In this document: positions 1 to 7,499 of the stretch, in pieces
Position numbering within the stretch: the stretch's first letter is position 1
Layout of the letters: each line of letters starts with the position of its first letter
Assembly: GCA_003556865.1 (NCBI GenBank)
Contig: PWQF01000197.1
Span: 1-26,001 of the forward strand
Reading direction: 5' to 3'
DNA: 26,001 nucleotides
Source of the DNA: Elusimicrobiota bacterium
GTDB taxonomy: Bacteria; CG03; SLGR01; PWQF01
Made by a program: the position numbers and the translations under genes
The notes under the pieces: generated by a model
What the model was told of the DNA's origin: nothing
The model's input: the letters and a program-made list of their open reading frames with translations, nothing else
The model's database searches: none

Positions 1-113
1 ACTTCTTTTTCTTCTTCAGGTTCACTTTCCCAGTTAAGAGCCAAAAAAGAAATTCCGGCAGTTATAAATAAACATAAGACAAATAACAGCCTGTTGTGAA
101 GTCGGTTAAACAT
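1..113 (-). CDS. N-terminus of an exported or membrane-anchored protein, cut by the window edge
   Basis: An ATG at 113 opens a frame that stays open to base 1, giving 37 visible residues. It starts 9 bp after the cimA stop codon, so it is probably the last visible member of the amino-acid operon. The visible part has a short basic start (MFNRLHNR), a hydrophobic stretch of about 18 residues (roughly 9-27), then a strongly acidic segment (ESEPEEEKE). This looks like a Sec signal peptide or a single N-terminal membrane anchor followed by a charged linker on the outer face. No lipobox cysteine is visible. No clear Shine-Dalgarno precedes the ATG, so translation may depend on ribosomes finishing cimA. 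The family cannot be told from this fragment. Confidence 0.6.
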   Translation of the reverse strand, partial: MFNRLHNRLLFVLCLFITAGISFLALNWESEPEEEKE

Positions 114-122
114 AATGACTTA

Positions 123-1685
123 TTATTTTCTTAAAAGCTTATATTCTATACCGTCAACCAGAGCCTTCCATGAAGCCTCAACCAGGTTTTCCGAAACCCC
201 TATTGTCCCCCATGTTTTATTTTTATCTTTAGATTCTATCAGCACCCTCACCTTGGCTGCAGTCCCCCGTTTTGCGTCTATCACTCTTACTTTAAAATCA
301 GAAAGAGAAACGCTTTTAAGTGAGGGATAAAATTTTTCCAGCGCTTTTCTCAAAGCATTATCCAAAGCATTTACCGGACCGTCACCCTCCGCGGCAGTAT
401 GTTCCTGCTGTCCCTCAATATTCAATTTAATTGTAGCCTCACACCTCATCCGGCCTTCACGGTCACTTTCTATTATAACCCTGAAAGCTTCTAATTCAAA
501 AAATTTTCGATAATCACCCGTTTCTTTTTTCATTAAAAGCTCAAAAGAGCCTTCCGCACCCTCAAACTGGTACCCTTTTTTTTCAAGATCCTTTATTTTA
601 CTTACAAGTTTTTTTTCAGAAACATTGTCTAATTTAATTCCAAACTCCCCGGACTTAAAATTTATATTGCTGGCTCCGGCAAGTTCAGATAAAAGTATCC
701 TTCTCTTGTTGCCTACATCCCCGGGCTTAATATGTTCATAAGTGGATGTATCTCTTTTCACCGCACTTACGTGAATGCCGCCCTTGTGGGCAAAAGCGGA
801 CATACCCACAAAGGGCAACCGGTGGTCCGGTATTATATTTGCTATCTCATCTATATACCTGGAAACCTCTGTAAGCCGCTTCAAGTTGGCAGCGGGAATA
901 AGAAGATATTCTTTTTTAAGCTGCAGATTAGGTATTATGGAGCACAAGTTAGCATTTCCGCATCTTTCCCCGTAACCGTTTATGGTGCCGTGAACCATTC
1001 GGCATCCGGCTTCAACTGCGGCAATTGTATTGGCAACAGCTACTTCCGAATCATTATGGGCATGTATTCCCAGAGGTGTTTTTATTTCTTTTTTAACCTC
1101 ATTTACCGCCCGGCTTATTTCATCAGGAAGTCGGCCGCCGTTGGTTTCACAAAGAGTTATATTAACCGCACCCCCTTCTTGGGCCGCTTCCAAGCATTTC
1201 ATTGCATATTGGGGGTTGCTGTAGTATCCGTCAAAAAAATGTTCCGCGTCAAAAATAACCTCTATTCCTTTTTCCCTGATATATGAAACCGACTCTTTTA
1301 TCATTTTAAGATTTTCTTTTTTTGTTGTCCCTAAGGCCTTTTCTACATGAAGATCCCATATTTTTCCAAATATACAGCAGGCAGACGGCGCCACTTCAAC
1401 AACAGTATTAAGAATTTTATCTTTTGAAGGAGAAACTTTTTTTCGTCTGGTAGAAGTGAACCCTGTTATTTTGGAATTTTTTAAATTCAGGTTCTTGACT
1501 CTTTTAAAATATTCCACGTCTTTGGGATTGGAACCGGGCCACCCTCCCTCAATATAATCTACCGCCAGGCTGTCAAGCTTTTCTGTTATTTTAAGTTTAT
1601 CCTCTACGGAAAGGGAAATCCCCTCAGCCTGAGTCCCGTCCCTGAGAGTAGTGTCAAGAACATATACTTTTTCTTTATTTTTCAC
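123..1685 (-). CDS. cimA: (R)-citramalate synthase
   Basis: This enzyme condenses pyruvate with acetyl-CoA to (R)-citramalate, the entry to a threonine-independent route to 2-oxobutyrate and isoleucine. The frame encodes 520 residues from the chosen start, normal for CimA. Visible signatures are LDTTLRDG (10-17, catalytic Arg-Asp of the HMGL-like TIM barrel), EGGWPGSNPKD (46-56, typical of CimA rather than LeuA), the metal-binding HAHND (208-212) and NGYGERCGNANL (236-247). The C-terminal ~130 residues form the LeuA-type regulatory/dimerization domain. The frame is open back to 1742, but I chose the GTG at 1685 because AAGGAG lies 4 nt upstream and conserved sequence begins almost at once; a start at 1742 would overlap lysC by 68 bp. 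With the GTG the overlap is 11 bp. CimA and 2-isopropylmalate synthase are related, but the motifs favour CimA. Confidence 0.93.
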   Translation of the reverse strand: MKNKEKVYVLDTTLRDGTQAEGISLSVEDKLKITEKLDSLAVDYIEGGWPGSNPKDVEYFKRVKNLNLKNSKITGFTSTRRKKVSPSKDKILNTVVEVAPSACCIFGKIWDLHVEKALGTTKKENLKMIKESVSYIREKGIEVIFDAEHFFDGYYSNPQYAMKCLEAAQEGGAVNITLCETNGGRLPDEISRAVNEVKKEIKTPLGIHAHNDSEVAVANTIAAVEAGCRMVHGTINGYGERCGNANLCSIIPNLQLKKEYLLIPAANLKRLTEVSRYIDEIANIIPDHRLPFVGMSAFAHKGGIHVSAVKRDTSTYEHIKPGDVGNKRRILLSELAGASNINFKSGEFGIKLDNVSEKKLVSKIKDLEKKGYQFEGAEGSFELLMKKETGDYRKFFELEAFRVIIESDREGRMRCEATIKLNIEGQQEHTAAEGDGPVNALDNALRKALEKFYPSLKSVSLSDFKVRVIDAKRGTAAKVRVLIESKDKNKTWGTIGVSENLVEASWKALVDGIEYKLLRK

Positions 1686-2169
1686 AAAACTCCTTATGAA
1701 GCGCCCGTACCGCTTTTTTTCCGTCTCCCTTAGATACCACACAGGATATTTTTATTTCCGAAGTGGAAATCATCTCTATATTTATACTATTTTTGGAAAG
1801 AACTTCAAACATTCTTGCTGCCACTCCGGCATGACTTCTCATTCCTATGCCTACTATTGAGACTTTAGATACCTTTTCATCTTTAACAAACTCAGCGGCG
1901 CCTATTTTTTTTACAGAATCCCCCAGAACTTTCACCGCATCCTGAAGACGGGAGCGGTTTATTGTAAATGAAATATCGTTTACGCCTTTTTCATGAGGCG
2001 AAGTCTGAATTATCATATCCACATTTATATTTTCTTTTGCCAGGTCACCAAAAATCCCGGCAGCAACGCCGGGACGGTCAGGGACATCAAGTACTGATAT
2101 TTTCACCTGGTCTTCATCCAGTGTGACCCCCCTTACTACAACCTGCTCAAGATCTTTTGTTTCTTCCAT
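1675..2169 (-). other. Putative internal start for the aspartokinase beta subunit
   Basis: Within lysC an in-frame ATG at 2169-2167 (Met246) is preceded by AAAGGA with a 9-nt spacer (AAAGGA at 2184-2179). Translation from here would give a 164-residue protein containing only the two ACT domains. In Bacillus subtilis aspartokinase II, the beta subunit is made from an in-frame internal start at about the same codon and joins alpha in an alpha2beta2 enzyme. Codon position, product length and Shine-Dalgarno all match that arrangement here. That the site is used is an inference. Confidence 0.5.
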
Positions 2170-2904
2170 AACTAAAGTTCCTTTTATAAAATTATCCTCG
2201 TTTAAAGAAGACCTTATATGCAGTCTGGTCCTCTCTCTTTTTGCCACTTCTATAGATCGGGACTGCATAATTCCCGCGCCGGATGAAGCCATTTCAAGCA
2301 TTTCATCATAGGTTATTTCTTTTATTTTTTTTGCTCCTGGCACAATCCTTGGATCAGTGCTGTAGACGCCGTCAACATCGGTATATATTTCACATACATC
2401 TGCTTTTAAAACCGAAGCAATAGCTACAGCCGATAAATCACTTCCCCCCCTGCCCAGAGTAGTTATATTATTTTGAAGCGACATACCCTGAAAGCCAGCT
2501 ACGATAACGATATTCCCCTGTTTAAGGGCTTTTTTAAGTTTATCGGTTTTTATCATTTTTATTCTAGCCCGGCTGTGATCACTGTCAGTTATTATACCAA
2601 CCTGGGAGCCGGTATATGAAAGAGCTTTGAATCCAAGTTCTTTTATAGCCATGGCCAACAGGGAAATACTCTGCTGCTCCCCCGTTGCAAGCAGAACATC
2701 AAGCTCTCTTTCATCCGGGCTTGAAGAAAGAGCTAAAGCCATTTCCATAAGCCTGTCAGTGGTATTACCTGGTGCCGAGACAACCGCAACCACGTTCTTT
2801 CCCTGACCGGCTACTTCTATTATGCGCCGGGCCACATTTTTTATTCTCCGGGCATCCCGCACAGAAGTTCCTCCGTATTTCTGTACAATAATATCCTTAC
2901 TCAA
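1675..2904 (-). CDS. lysC: Aspartate kinase (lysine/threonine/methionine pathway entry)
   Basis: Aspartokinase phosphorylates aspartate, the first committed step to lysine, threonine and methionine. The 409-residue protein has the usual length of monofunctional bacterial enzymes. The kinase signature VQKYGGTSV lies at 7-15, with TTLGRGGSDLSAV (148-160) and TDVDGVYSTDPR (175-186) forming the substrate and nucleotide site. Two ACT domains follow (about 265-340 and 345-409), implying feedback control by lysine and/or threonine. The start is a TTG at 2904 with AAGGAG 9 nt upstream, and it overlaps the thrB stop by 8 bp (TTGAGTAA), which suggests translational coupling. An internal start at codon 246 may produce a separate beta subunit (own entry). 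Position between thrB and cimA fits a threonine/isoleucine operon. Confidence 0.96.
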   Translation of the reverse strand: MSKDIIVQKYGGTSVRDARRIKNVARRIIEVAGQGKNVVAVVSAPGNTTDRLMEMALALSSSPDERELDVLLATGEQQSISLLAMAIKELGFKALSYTGSQVGIITDSDHSRARIKMIKTDKLKKALKQGNIVIVAGFQGMSLQNNITTLGRGGSDLSAVAIASVLKADVCEIYTDVDGVYSTDPRIVPGAKKIKEITYDEMLEMASSGAGIMQSRSIEVAKRERTRLHIRSSLNEDNFIKGTLVMEETKDLEQVVVRGVTLDEDQVKISVLDVPDRPGVAAGIFGDLAKENINVDMIIQTSPHEKGVNDISFTINRSRLQDAVKVLGDSVKKIGAAEFVKDEKVSKVSIVGIGMRSHAGVAARMFEVLSKNSINIEMISTSEIKISCVVSKGDGKKAVRALHKEFCEK

Positions 2905-3778
2905 TTATTTCAACTCCTTTTTCTGACATATTACAGACTGCATATTTTGAATCTATATTTTTTTTGTGCCAGACACCGGTCATAGCCCTTCCTACTTCTT
3001 TCTCTTTTCCGGGCGGGACAAAAGAAAAAACAGAAGGTCCGGAACCGGATATAGCCGTGCCATAGGCTCCGGCATCTATGCTTTGCCTGACTATTGCATC
3101 AAAACCCGGAATATATTTTTTTCTGATTGGCTGGTGTATACAATCCTGCATAGCTTCTCCCAGTAAAGAGTACTCCTCTTTCATTAGTGCCTTTACAAGG
3201 AGCGATGCCCGTGCCACCGAATATACCGCATCTTTGAGCGGAAGCGTATCAGGAAGAACTCCTCTTGCCTCTTTTGTTACTGTTTCAATATTCGGTATTG
3301 CCACCACAACCTTTAAAGAAGGGGGGATACTTATTTTACTATATTTTAATACGCCGGCCTTCTGATAACATAATGTTATGCCCCCGGAAAGGGCAGGAAC
3401 AGCATTATCGGGATGGCCCTCCAACTTGGCCGCATACTGGGCAATATCCTCCGGGCTTAACCCCAATTTCAGAATCCTGTGGGCAATCACAACCCCGGCC
3501 ACCCTGGCTGCAGCCGAGGAACCCAATCCCTTTTTTCGGGGAATAGGCTTATTTTCCTGTACTATAGATAAATTCTTTGGTATTTCAGATTTTTTTTCTT
3601 TTGCAATTGAAAAGAAAGCATCCATAAGAGCGTCTTTAGGGTCAGGTTCAGGAGCAGATTCAGAATTAAAACTTACAGATACGGTTAAAAACATATCAAG
3701 GGCAAAGCCCATAACATCAAATCCCGGTCCCATATTGGCAACGGTAGCCGGGACCTTAACTTTAAAAGCCTTTATCAC
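2897..3778 (-). CDS. thrB: Homoserine kinase (GHMP family)
   Basis: Homoserine kinase makes O-phosphohomoserine with ATP, the substrate of the adjacent threonine synthase. The 293-residue length fits the GHMP-kinase type. Visible motifs are the N-terminal VKVPATVANMGPGFDVMG (substrate side), the phosphate-binding PRKKGLGSSAAA (80-91) and the C-terminal GTAISGSGPSVFSF motif 3. Translation starts at a GTG at 3778 whose bases overlap the thrC stop as GTGA (4 bp), a classic coupled junction. Its own stop overlaps the lysC start by 8 bp. Gene order thrC-thrB-lysC places three pathway enzymes on one transcript. It could only be confused with other GHMP kinases such as mevalonate-pathway enzymes, and context rules against that. 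Confidence 0.96.
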   Translation of the reverse strand: MIKAFKVKVPATVANMGPGFDVMGFALDMFLTVSVSFNSESAPEPDPKDALMDAFFSIAKEKKSEIPKNLSIVQENKPIPRKKGLGSSAAARVAGVVIAHRILKLGLSPEDIAQYAAKLEGHPDNAVPALSGGITLCYQKAGVLKYSKISIPPSLKVVVAIPNIETVTKEARGVLPDTLPLKDAVYSVARASLLVKALMKEEYSLLGEAMQDCIHQPIRKKYIPGFDAIVRQSIDAGAYGTAISGSGPSVFSFVPPGKEKEVGRAMTGVWHKKNIDSKYAVCNMSEKGVEIIE

Positions 3779-4857
3779 TTAATTCCCGCCTGAGTGACTA
3801 CTATATCCGTGTTGTCTTCAACAACGGGTGGGCGGCTTACGGCTTCAACCGCAATATCCGGGTCTTTAAGTCCGTGGCCCGTAAGAACAAGAACCACATT
3901 CCCCTTAAACTCCGGATCCATTATTCCCTTATGGATGGATTGTTTAAGTCCGGCAAGTGAAGAAGCTGATGCCGGCTCAACAAAAACTCCTTCCTGGTCC
4001 GCCAGCTGTCGCCAGGCCTCTAAAATCTTATCGTCGCTAACGCTGTCAATAATACCCCCTGAAGAATCCCTGGCCTCCACAGCCTGCTGCCAGGAAGCGG
4101 GGTTTCCTATTCTTATTGCCGTAGCCACTGTTTCAGGATGGTCAAACTTTTTATTCTTAACTATAGGGCAGGCACCTTCAGCCTGAAACCCCATCATTTT
4201 AGGTAAGGCAAAACCCCGGGAGGAGTTTAGCTCAAGGTACCCTTTCCAGTATGCAGTTATATTTCCGGCATTTCCCACGGGCATATACTGATAGTCCGGA
4301 GATTTTCCCAGCACATCGGCTATCTCGTAAGAAGCAGTCTTCTGACCCTCAATTCGGAAAGGATTAAGGGAATTAACCATTTCAACTTCATAGCGGCAAC
4401 ATATTTCCCTGACAATCTCAAGGCATCTGTCAAAATTTCCCTTTACAGCAACTACCCTGGCTCCGTGTATAAGAGCTTGTGAAAGCTTACCCAGGGCAAT
4501 AGCCCCTTCAGGAATAACAACAATACACTTGATACCCGCTTTTACCGCATATGCAGCGGCAGAGGCGGAAGTATTTCCGGTAGAAGCGCAGATTACAGCC
4601 CGGGCGCCCTTCTCTACCGCTTTTGATACCGCCACTGTCATTCCCCTGTCCTTAAAGGAGCCTGTAGGGTTCATTCCCTCATATTTTAAGAATATATCAA
4701 ATTTTACTCCCAGGCTATGTTTCAGGGAGGATGCCTCAATTAGAGGGGTTGATCCCTCCTGAAGTGTTATTACCGGAGTATTACTGCTCACCGGCAGTAT
4801 AGAAGAAAATTTTTCTATTACACCTTTTTTAGTTTTTAAGTTTTTTTTAAAACTCAA
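3775..4857 (-). CDS. thrC: Threonine synthase
   Basis: Converts O-phosphohomoserine to threonine with PLP. The 360-residue frame matches the short bacterial form. The PLP lysine is K69 in NPTGSFKDRG, the phosphate-binding ASTGNTSASAAAYA follows at 91-104, and the glycine-rich PVGNAGNITAY segment of fold-type II enzymes comes later. The start is a TTG at 4857 overlapping the hom stop as TTGA (4 bp), with only a weak purine-rich stretch upstream, so coupling to hom translation is likely. The C-terminal tail (…VVEDNTDIVVTQAGIK) extends past the catalytic core, as is common. Related fold-type II enzymes such as threonine dehydratase are less likely given the NPTGSFKDRG motif and the neighbours hom and thrB. 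Confidence 0.95.
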   Translation of the reverse strand: MSFKKNLKTKKGVIEKFSSILPVSSNTPVITLQEGSTPLIEASSLKHSLGVKFDIFLKYEGMNPTGSFKDRGMTVAVSKAVEKGARAVICASTGNTSASAAAYAVKAGIKCIVVIPEGAIALGKLSQALIHGARVVAVKGNFDRCLEIVREICCRYEVEMVNSLNPFRIEGQKTASYEIADVLGKSPDYQYMPVGNAGNITAYWKGYLELNSSRGFALPKMMGFQAEGACPIVKNKKFDHPETVATAIRIGNPASWQQAVEARDSSGGIIDSVSDDKILEAWRQLADQEGVFVEPASASSLAGLKQSIHKGIMDPEFKGNVVLVLTGHGLKDPDIAVEAVSRPPVVEDNTDIVVTQAGIK

Positions 4858-6164
4858 TATATTTCTTTTTCCGATTCAATTCTTATAAAAATACTTTTCT
4901 TTTTTATTATTTTTTTGGAATCTATCTCATTAAGAGCTTTTTTTAAGTTACCCTCCCGGGATCTGTGGGTTATCATAATAATAGGTACCTCCCGGGCCCT
5001 GGAACGGCCTTTCTGAAAACATGAAGCTATTGAAACTCCGTGACTTCCCAGTATTCCTGAAATCTCTGACAGCACCCCGGGTTTATCTACAGTTGTGAAC
5101 CGGAGATAATACTGAACTTCAAGTTCTTCTATATCAGCCAGGGGAGCTTTTTTTCCCGGTCTGGTATGGACATAGGGAATCTGCCCGGCAATACCGTAAT
5201 TTATTTTCTGGGCCAGGTAAATAATATCGCTTACCACTGCAGAGGCCGCAGGGTAGCGGCCGGCTCCTTTTCCATAATACATTACTTCCCCGGCATTGGA
5301 TGAATCTACCAGCACCGCATTATTTTCATAATGAACGGAAGAAAGCATATCTTCAGGGGGCAGAAAGGCAGGATGTACCCTTATATCCAGCTTATCCCCT
5401 TTTCTTTTCATAAGGCAAAGATGCTTTAAAGTAAACCCGAACATTTCCCCTGCATAACTTATATCCTGGTAAGCTATATCTTTTATTCCCTCCACGTAAA
5501 CCCGGTTAAAATCAACCGGGTCCGGAGAAATGACATTGGAAAGAATAGATAACTTATGGGCGGCATCTGCGCCGCTGATATCAGATGTAGAATCAGGCTC
5601 GGCAAACCCGGCCTCTACCGCCTCCTTTAAAGCCTGCTTAAAACTCCTGGATTCCCGGGACATTTTGCTAAGTATGTAGTTTGAAGTTCCGTTCAAAATT
5701 GCCTTTACCCTCTTAATCCTGTTAGCAACCAAGCCCTCGTTTATTCCCTGTATAACCGGTATTCCGCTTCCTACTGCAGCTTCAAAATATAGCAGGCATC
5801 CTGATTTTTCAGCAGCTTCAAATATTTCCGGCCATTTTTCTGCAATAAGTGCCTTATTGGCAGTAACTACATGCTTTTTTCTTTTAAAACATTCTTTAAT
5901 TAAACTGTACCCGAATTTAATATTTCCGGTAAGAACAACCACCAGCGTAATTTCAGGATCATTTAATATATCCCTGTAATCTTTAGTAAAAAGATCCGGA
6001 GGAAGCTTAAAATCTTTAGCCTTTTTTTCATCAATATCACAGACCTTTTTAACTTCAGCTTCTGCCCCCACCCGGGATCTGATAAGGGATTTATTTTTAT
6101 AAAGCAGCTCCCATACCCCGCCGCCTACTGTTCCCAATCCTATTAGACCTATTTTAACAGTCAT
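4854..6164 (-). CDS. hom: Homoserine dehydrogenase with C-terminal ACT domain
   Basis: Reduces aspartate semialdehyde to homoserine with NAD(P)H. The 436-residue protein starts at an ATG 16 bp after alaC. The Rossmann GLGTVGGG is at 9-16; TANKAL (101-106, with the conserved lysine), LNGTSNY (157-163) and SGADAAHK (197-204) build the active site. The usual AxPT segment before SGADAAHK reads DSTSD here, so the conserved proline is a serine, a small departure. Residues from about 355 form an ACT domain (RFTTVDKPGVLSEISGILG), suggesting threonine feedback. The 3' end overlaps thrC by 4 bp. AGGATAA about 9 nt upstream of the ATG could serve as ribosome-binding site. Aspartate semialdehyde dehydrogenase, which supplies the substrate, is not in this window. 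Confidence 0.96.
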   Translation of the reverse strand: MTVKIGLIGLGTVGGGVWELLYKNKSLIRSRVGAEAEVKKVCDIDEKKAKDFKLPPDLFTKDYRDILNDPEITLVVVLTGNIKFGYSLIKECFKRKKHVVTANKALIAEKWPEIFEAAEKSGCLLYFEAAVGSGIPVIQGINEGLVANRIKRVKAILNGTSNYILSKMSRESRSFKQALKEAVEAGFAEPDSTSDISGADAAHKLSILSNVISPDPVDFNRVYVEGIKDIAYQDISYAGEMFGFTLKHLCLMKRKGDKLDIRVHPAFLPPEDMLSSVHYENNAVLVDSSNAGEVMYYGKGAGRYPAASAVVSDIIYLAQKINYGIAGQIPYVHTRPGKKAPLADIEELEVQYYLRFTTVDKPGVLSEISGILGSHGVSIASCFQKGRSRAREVPIIMITHRSREGNLKKALNEIDSKKIIKKKSIFIRIESEKEIY

Positions 6165-6180
6165 AAAATTTCTTATCCTA

Positions 6181-7404
6181 TCAGGGAGGCCCGGCCTTAA
6201 GAAACTTTTTAAGTCTCAGCAGAGCATCGTGGAACCTCTGATAATGGGTAACTGCCGCCACCCTCACATAACCTTCACCATATGAACCAAACCCTATACC
6301 CGGAGCTACAGCTATTCCGGTCTGTTCTATTAGAAGTTCGGCAAACTCAAGCGATCCCATATCCCTGAATTTCTCGGGAAGAGGCAACCACATATACATT
6401 GTAGCACGAGGAAGCTCAGCCCGCCATCCGGCCATGTTAAGACCGTCGGCCAGTTTTTTCTGGCGGCGACGATATTCCTTAACCGTTTCCCTTACACATT
6501 TCTGGCTCCCGGAAAGAGCCTTTACCGCAGAAAGCTGAATTGCAGTAAAAACTCCGTAATCCAGATATGATTTAATTTTCTCCAGGGGCTTTAATATATC
6601 TTTATTTCCCACTACAAAACCTACTCGCCAGCCGGCCATATTATAGGTTTTAGAAAGAGAGTGAAACTCCACCCCCACACCCATGGCTCCCGGAGTCTCC
6701 ATAAAAGAAGGAGGGTTGTAATTTTCATAAGCTATCTCCGAATAAGCAAGATCATGACAAATTATTATATCATGGGCTTTTGCAAATTCAATTACTTCGC
6801 TAAAAAAAGAAGTATCTTCAAGAACAGCAGTAGTAGGATTATTCGGGTAATTTATAAACATAATCTTTGCCTTCCGGGCTACTTCATGTGGTATATCCGC
6901 CAGTACGGGGATATAAGAATTCTTAGCGGTTATAGGCAAATCATAAGGTTCACCGCCGGCAAGTATTATCCCGTTTCTGTGAACGGGGTAGCAGGGGTTA
7001 GTAACCAGGGCCACATCTCCCGGATTTAGATAAGCCATACACATATGGGCAATACCTTCCTTGGAGCCGATAAGAGCAATAACTTCATTTTCCGGATTAA
7101 AATTAATTCCGTATCTTTTTTTATACCAGCTGCTTACAGCACGACGGAACTTGGGCATTCCCTTTGCCTGAGGATATCTGTGGGTCCTGGGATGATTTAT
7201 TACCGTATCGCAAAGCCTTTCAACAATATGAGTAGGAGTAGGCAAGTCCGGATTACCCATTCCCAGGTCAATAACATCAAGTTTCTTGCGGTATGCTTCC
7301 CGTTTAAGTACATCAATAGCCCCGAACAGGTAGGGTGGTAATTTTTTCAGTCTCCGTGTCGGTTCTACATTAATTTTTATTTTTTCACTTTTTTTATTAT
7401 TCAT
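6181..7404 (-). CDS. alaC: AlaC-type class I aminotransferase (glutamate-pyruvate)
   Basis: A 407-residue PLP fold-type I aminotransferase. The whole chain resembles E. coli AlaC: RRLKKLPPYLFG (17-28), IDLGMGNPDLPTP (45-57), GSKEG (113-117), INYPNNPT (184-191), HDLAY (217-221) and the PLP lysine K252 in SLSKTYNMAGWRVGF. AlaC transfers an amino group between glutamate and pyruvate to make alanine, and members of this group may also act on aspartate or LL-diaminopimelate. Being first in an operon with hom, thrC, thrB and lysC makes an aspartate-forming role possible, but motifs alone do not decide. The ATG at 7404 has no clear Shine-Dalgarno (upstream is A/T-rich). It is the first gene after a promoter-like sequence and is separated from the aldo/keto reductase by 95 bp. 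Confidence 0.88.
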   Translation of the reverse strand: MNNKKSEKIKINVEPTRRLKKLPPYLFGAIDVLKREAYRKKLDVIDLGMGNPDLPTPTHIVERLCDTVINHPRTHRYPQAKGMPKFRRAVSSWYKKRYGINFNPENEVIALIGSKEGIAHMCMAYLNPGDVALVTNPCYPVHRNGIILAGGEPYDLPITAKNSYIPVLADIPHEVARKAKIMFINYPNNPTTAVLEDTSFFSEVIEFAKAHDIIICHDLAYSEIAYENYNPPSFMETPGAMGVGVEFHSLSKTYNMAGWRVGFVVGNKDILKPLEKIKSYLDYGVFTAIQLSAVKALSGSQKCVRETVKEYRRRQKKLADGLNMAGWRAELPRATMYMWLPLPEKFRDMGSLEFAELLIEQTGIAVAPGIGFGSYGEGYVRVAAVTHYQRFHDALLRLKKFLKAGPP

Positions 7405-7451
7405 ATTTTAAAGTCAGAAACATATGCCGGCAATTATATTATTAATAAAGA

Positions 7452-7481
7452 AATTTAGCAAAGTTCTTCTTTGCTTGTCAA
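7452..7481 (-). promoter_or_regulatory. Promoter-like sequence with inverted repeat in the spacer, upstream of alaC-cimA operon
   Basis: Reading the minus strand, TTGACA (7481-7476, exact -35 consensus) is followed after 18 nt by TAAATT (7457-7452, 4 of 6 to the -10 consensus). The spacer is filled by a perfect 7-bp inverted repeat AGCAAAG-N5-CTTTGCT (+ strand 7457-7475). Predicted transcription would begin near 7445, leaving a leader of about 40 nt before alaC. The repeat could be an operator. It could also act as an RNA hairpin at the end of the upstream transcript, but it lacks a strong U-run on the minus strand. Found by eye only. Confidence 0.5.
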
Positions 7482-7499
7482 ATTTTCAGGAATATAAAA

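Noticed and set aside
732..1286. 184-codon open frame on the plus strand opposite cimA
   Set aside because: It lies entirely antisense to a well-conserved enzyme, has no recognisable domain and is a by-product of codon use.
7457..7475. Inverted repeat as a Rho-independent terminator for the aldo/keto reductase
   Set aside because: The stem is A/T-rich and is followed by AAATTTCTTT rather than a U-run; placement within a -35/-10 pair fits an operator better.
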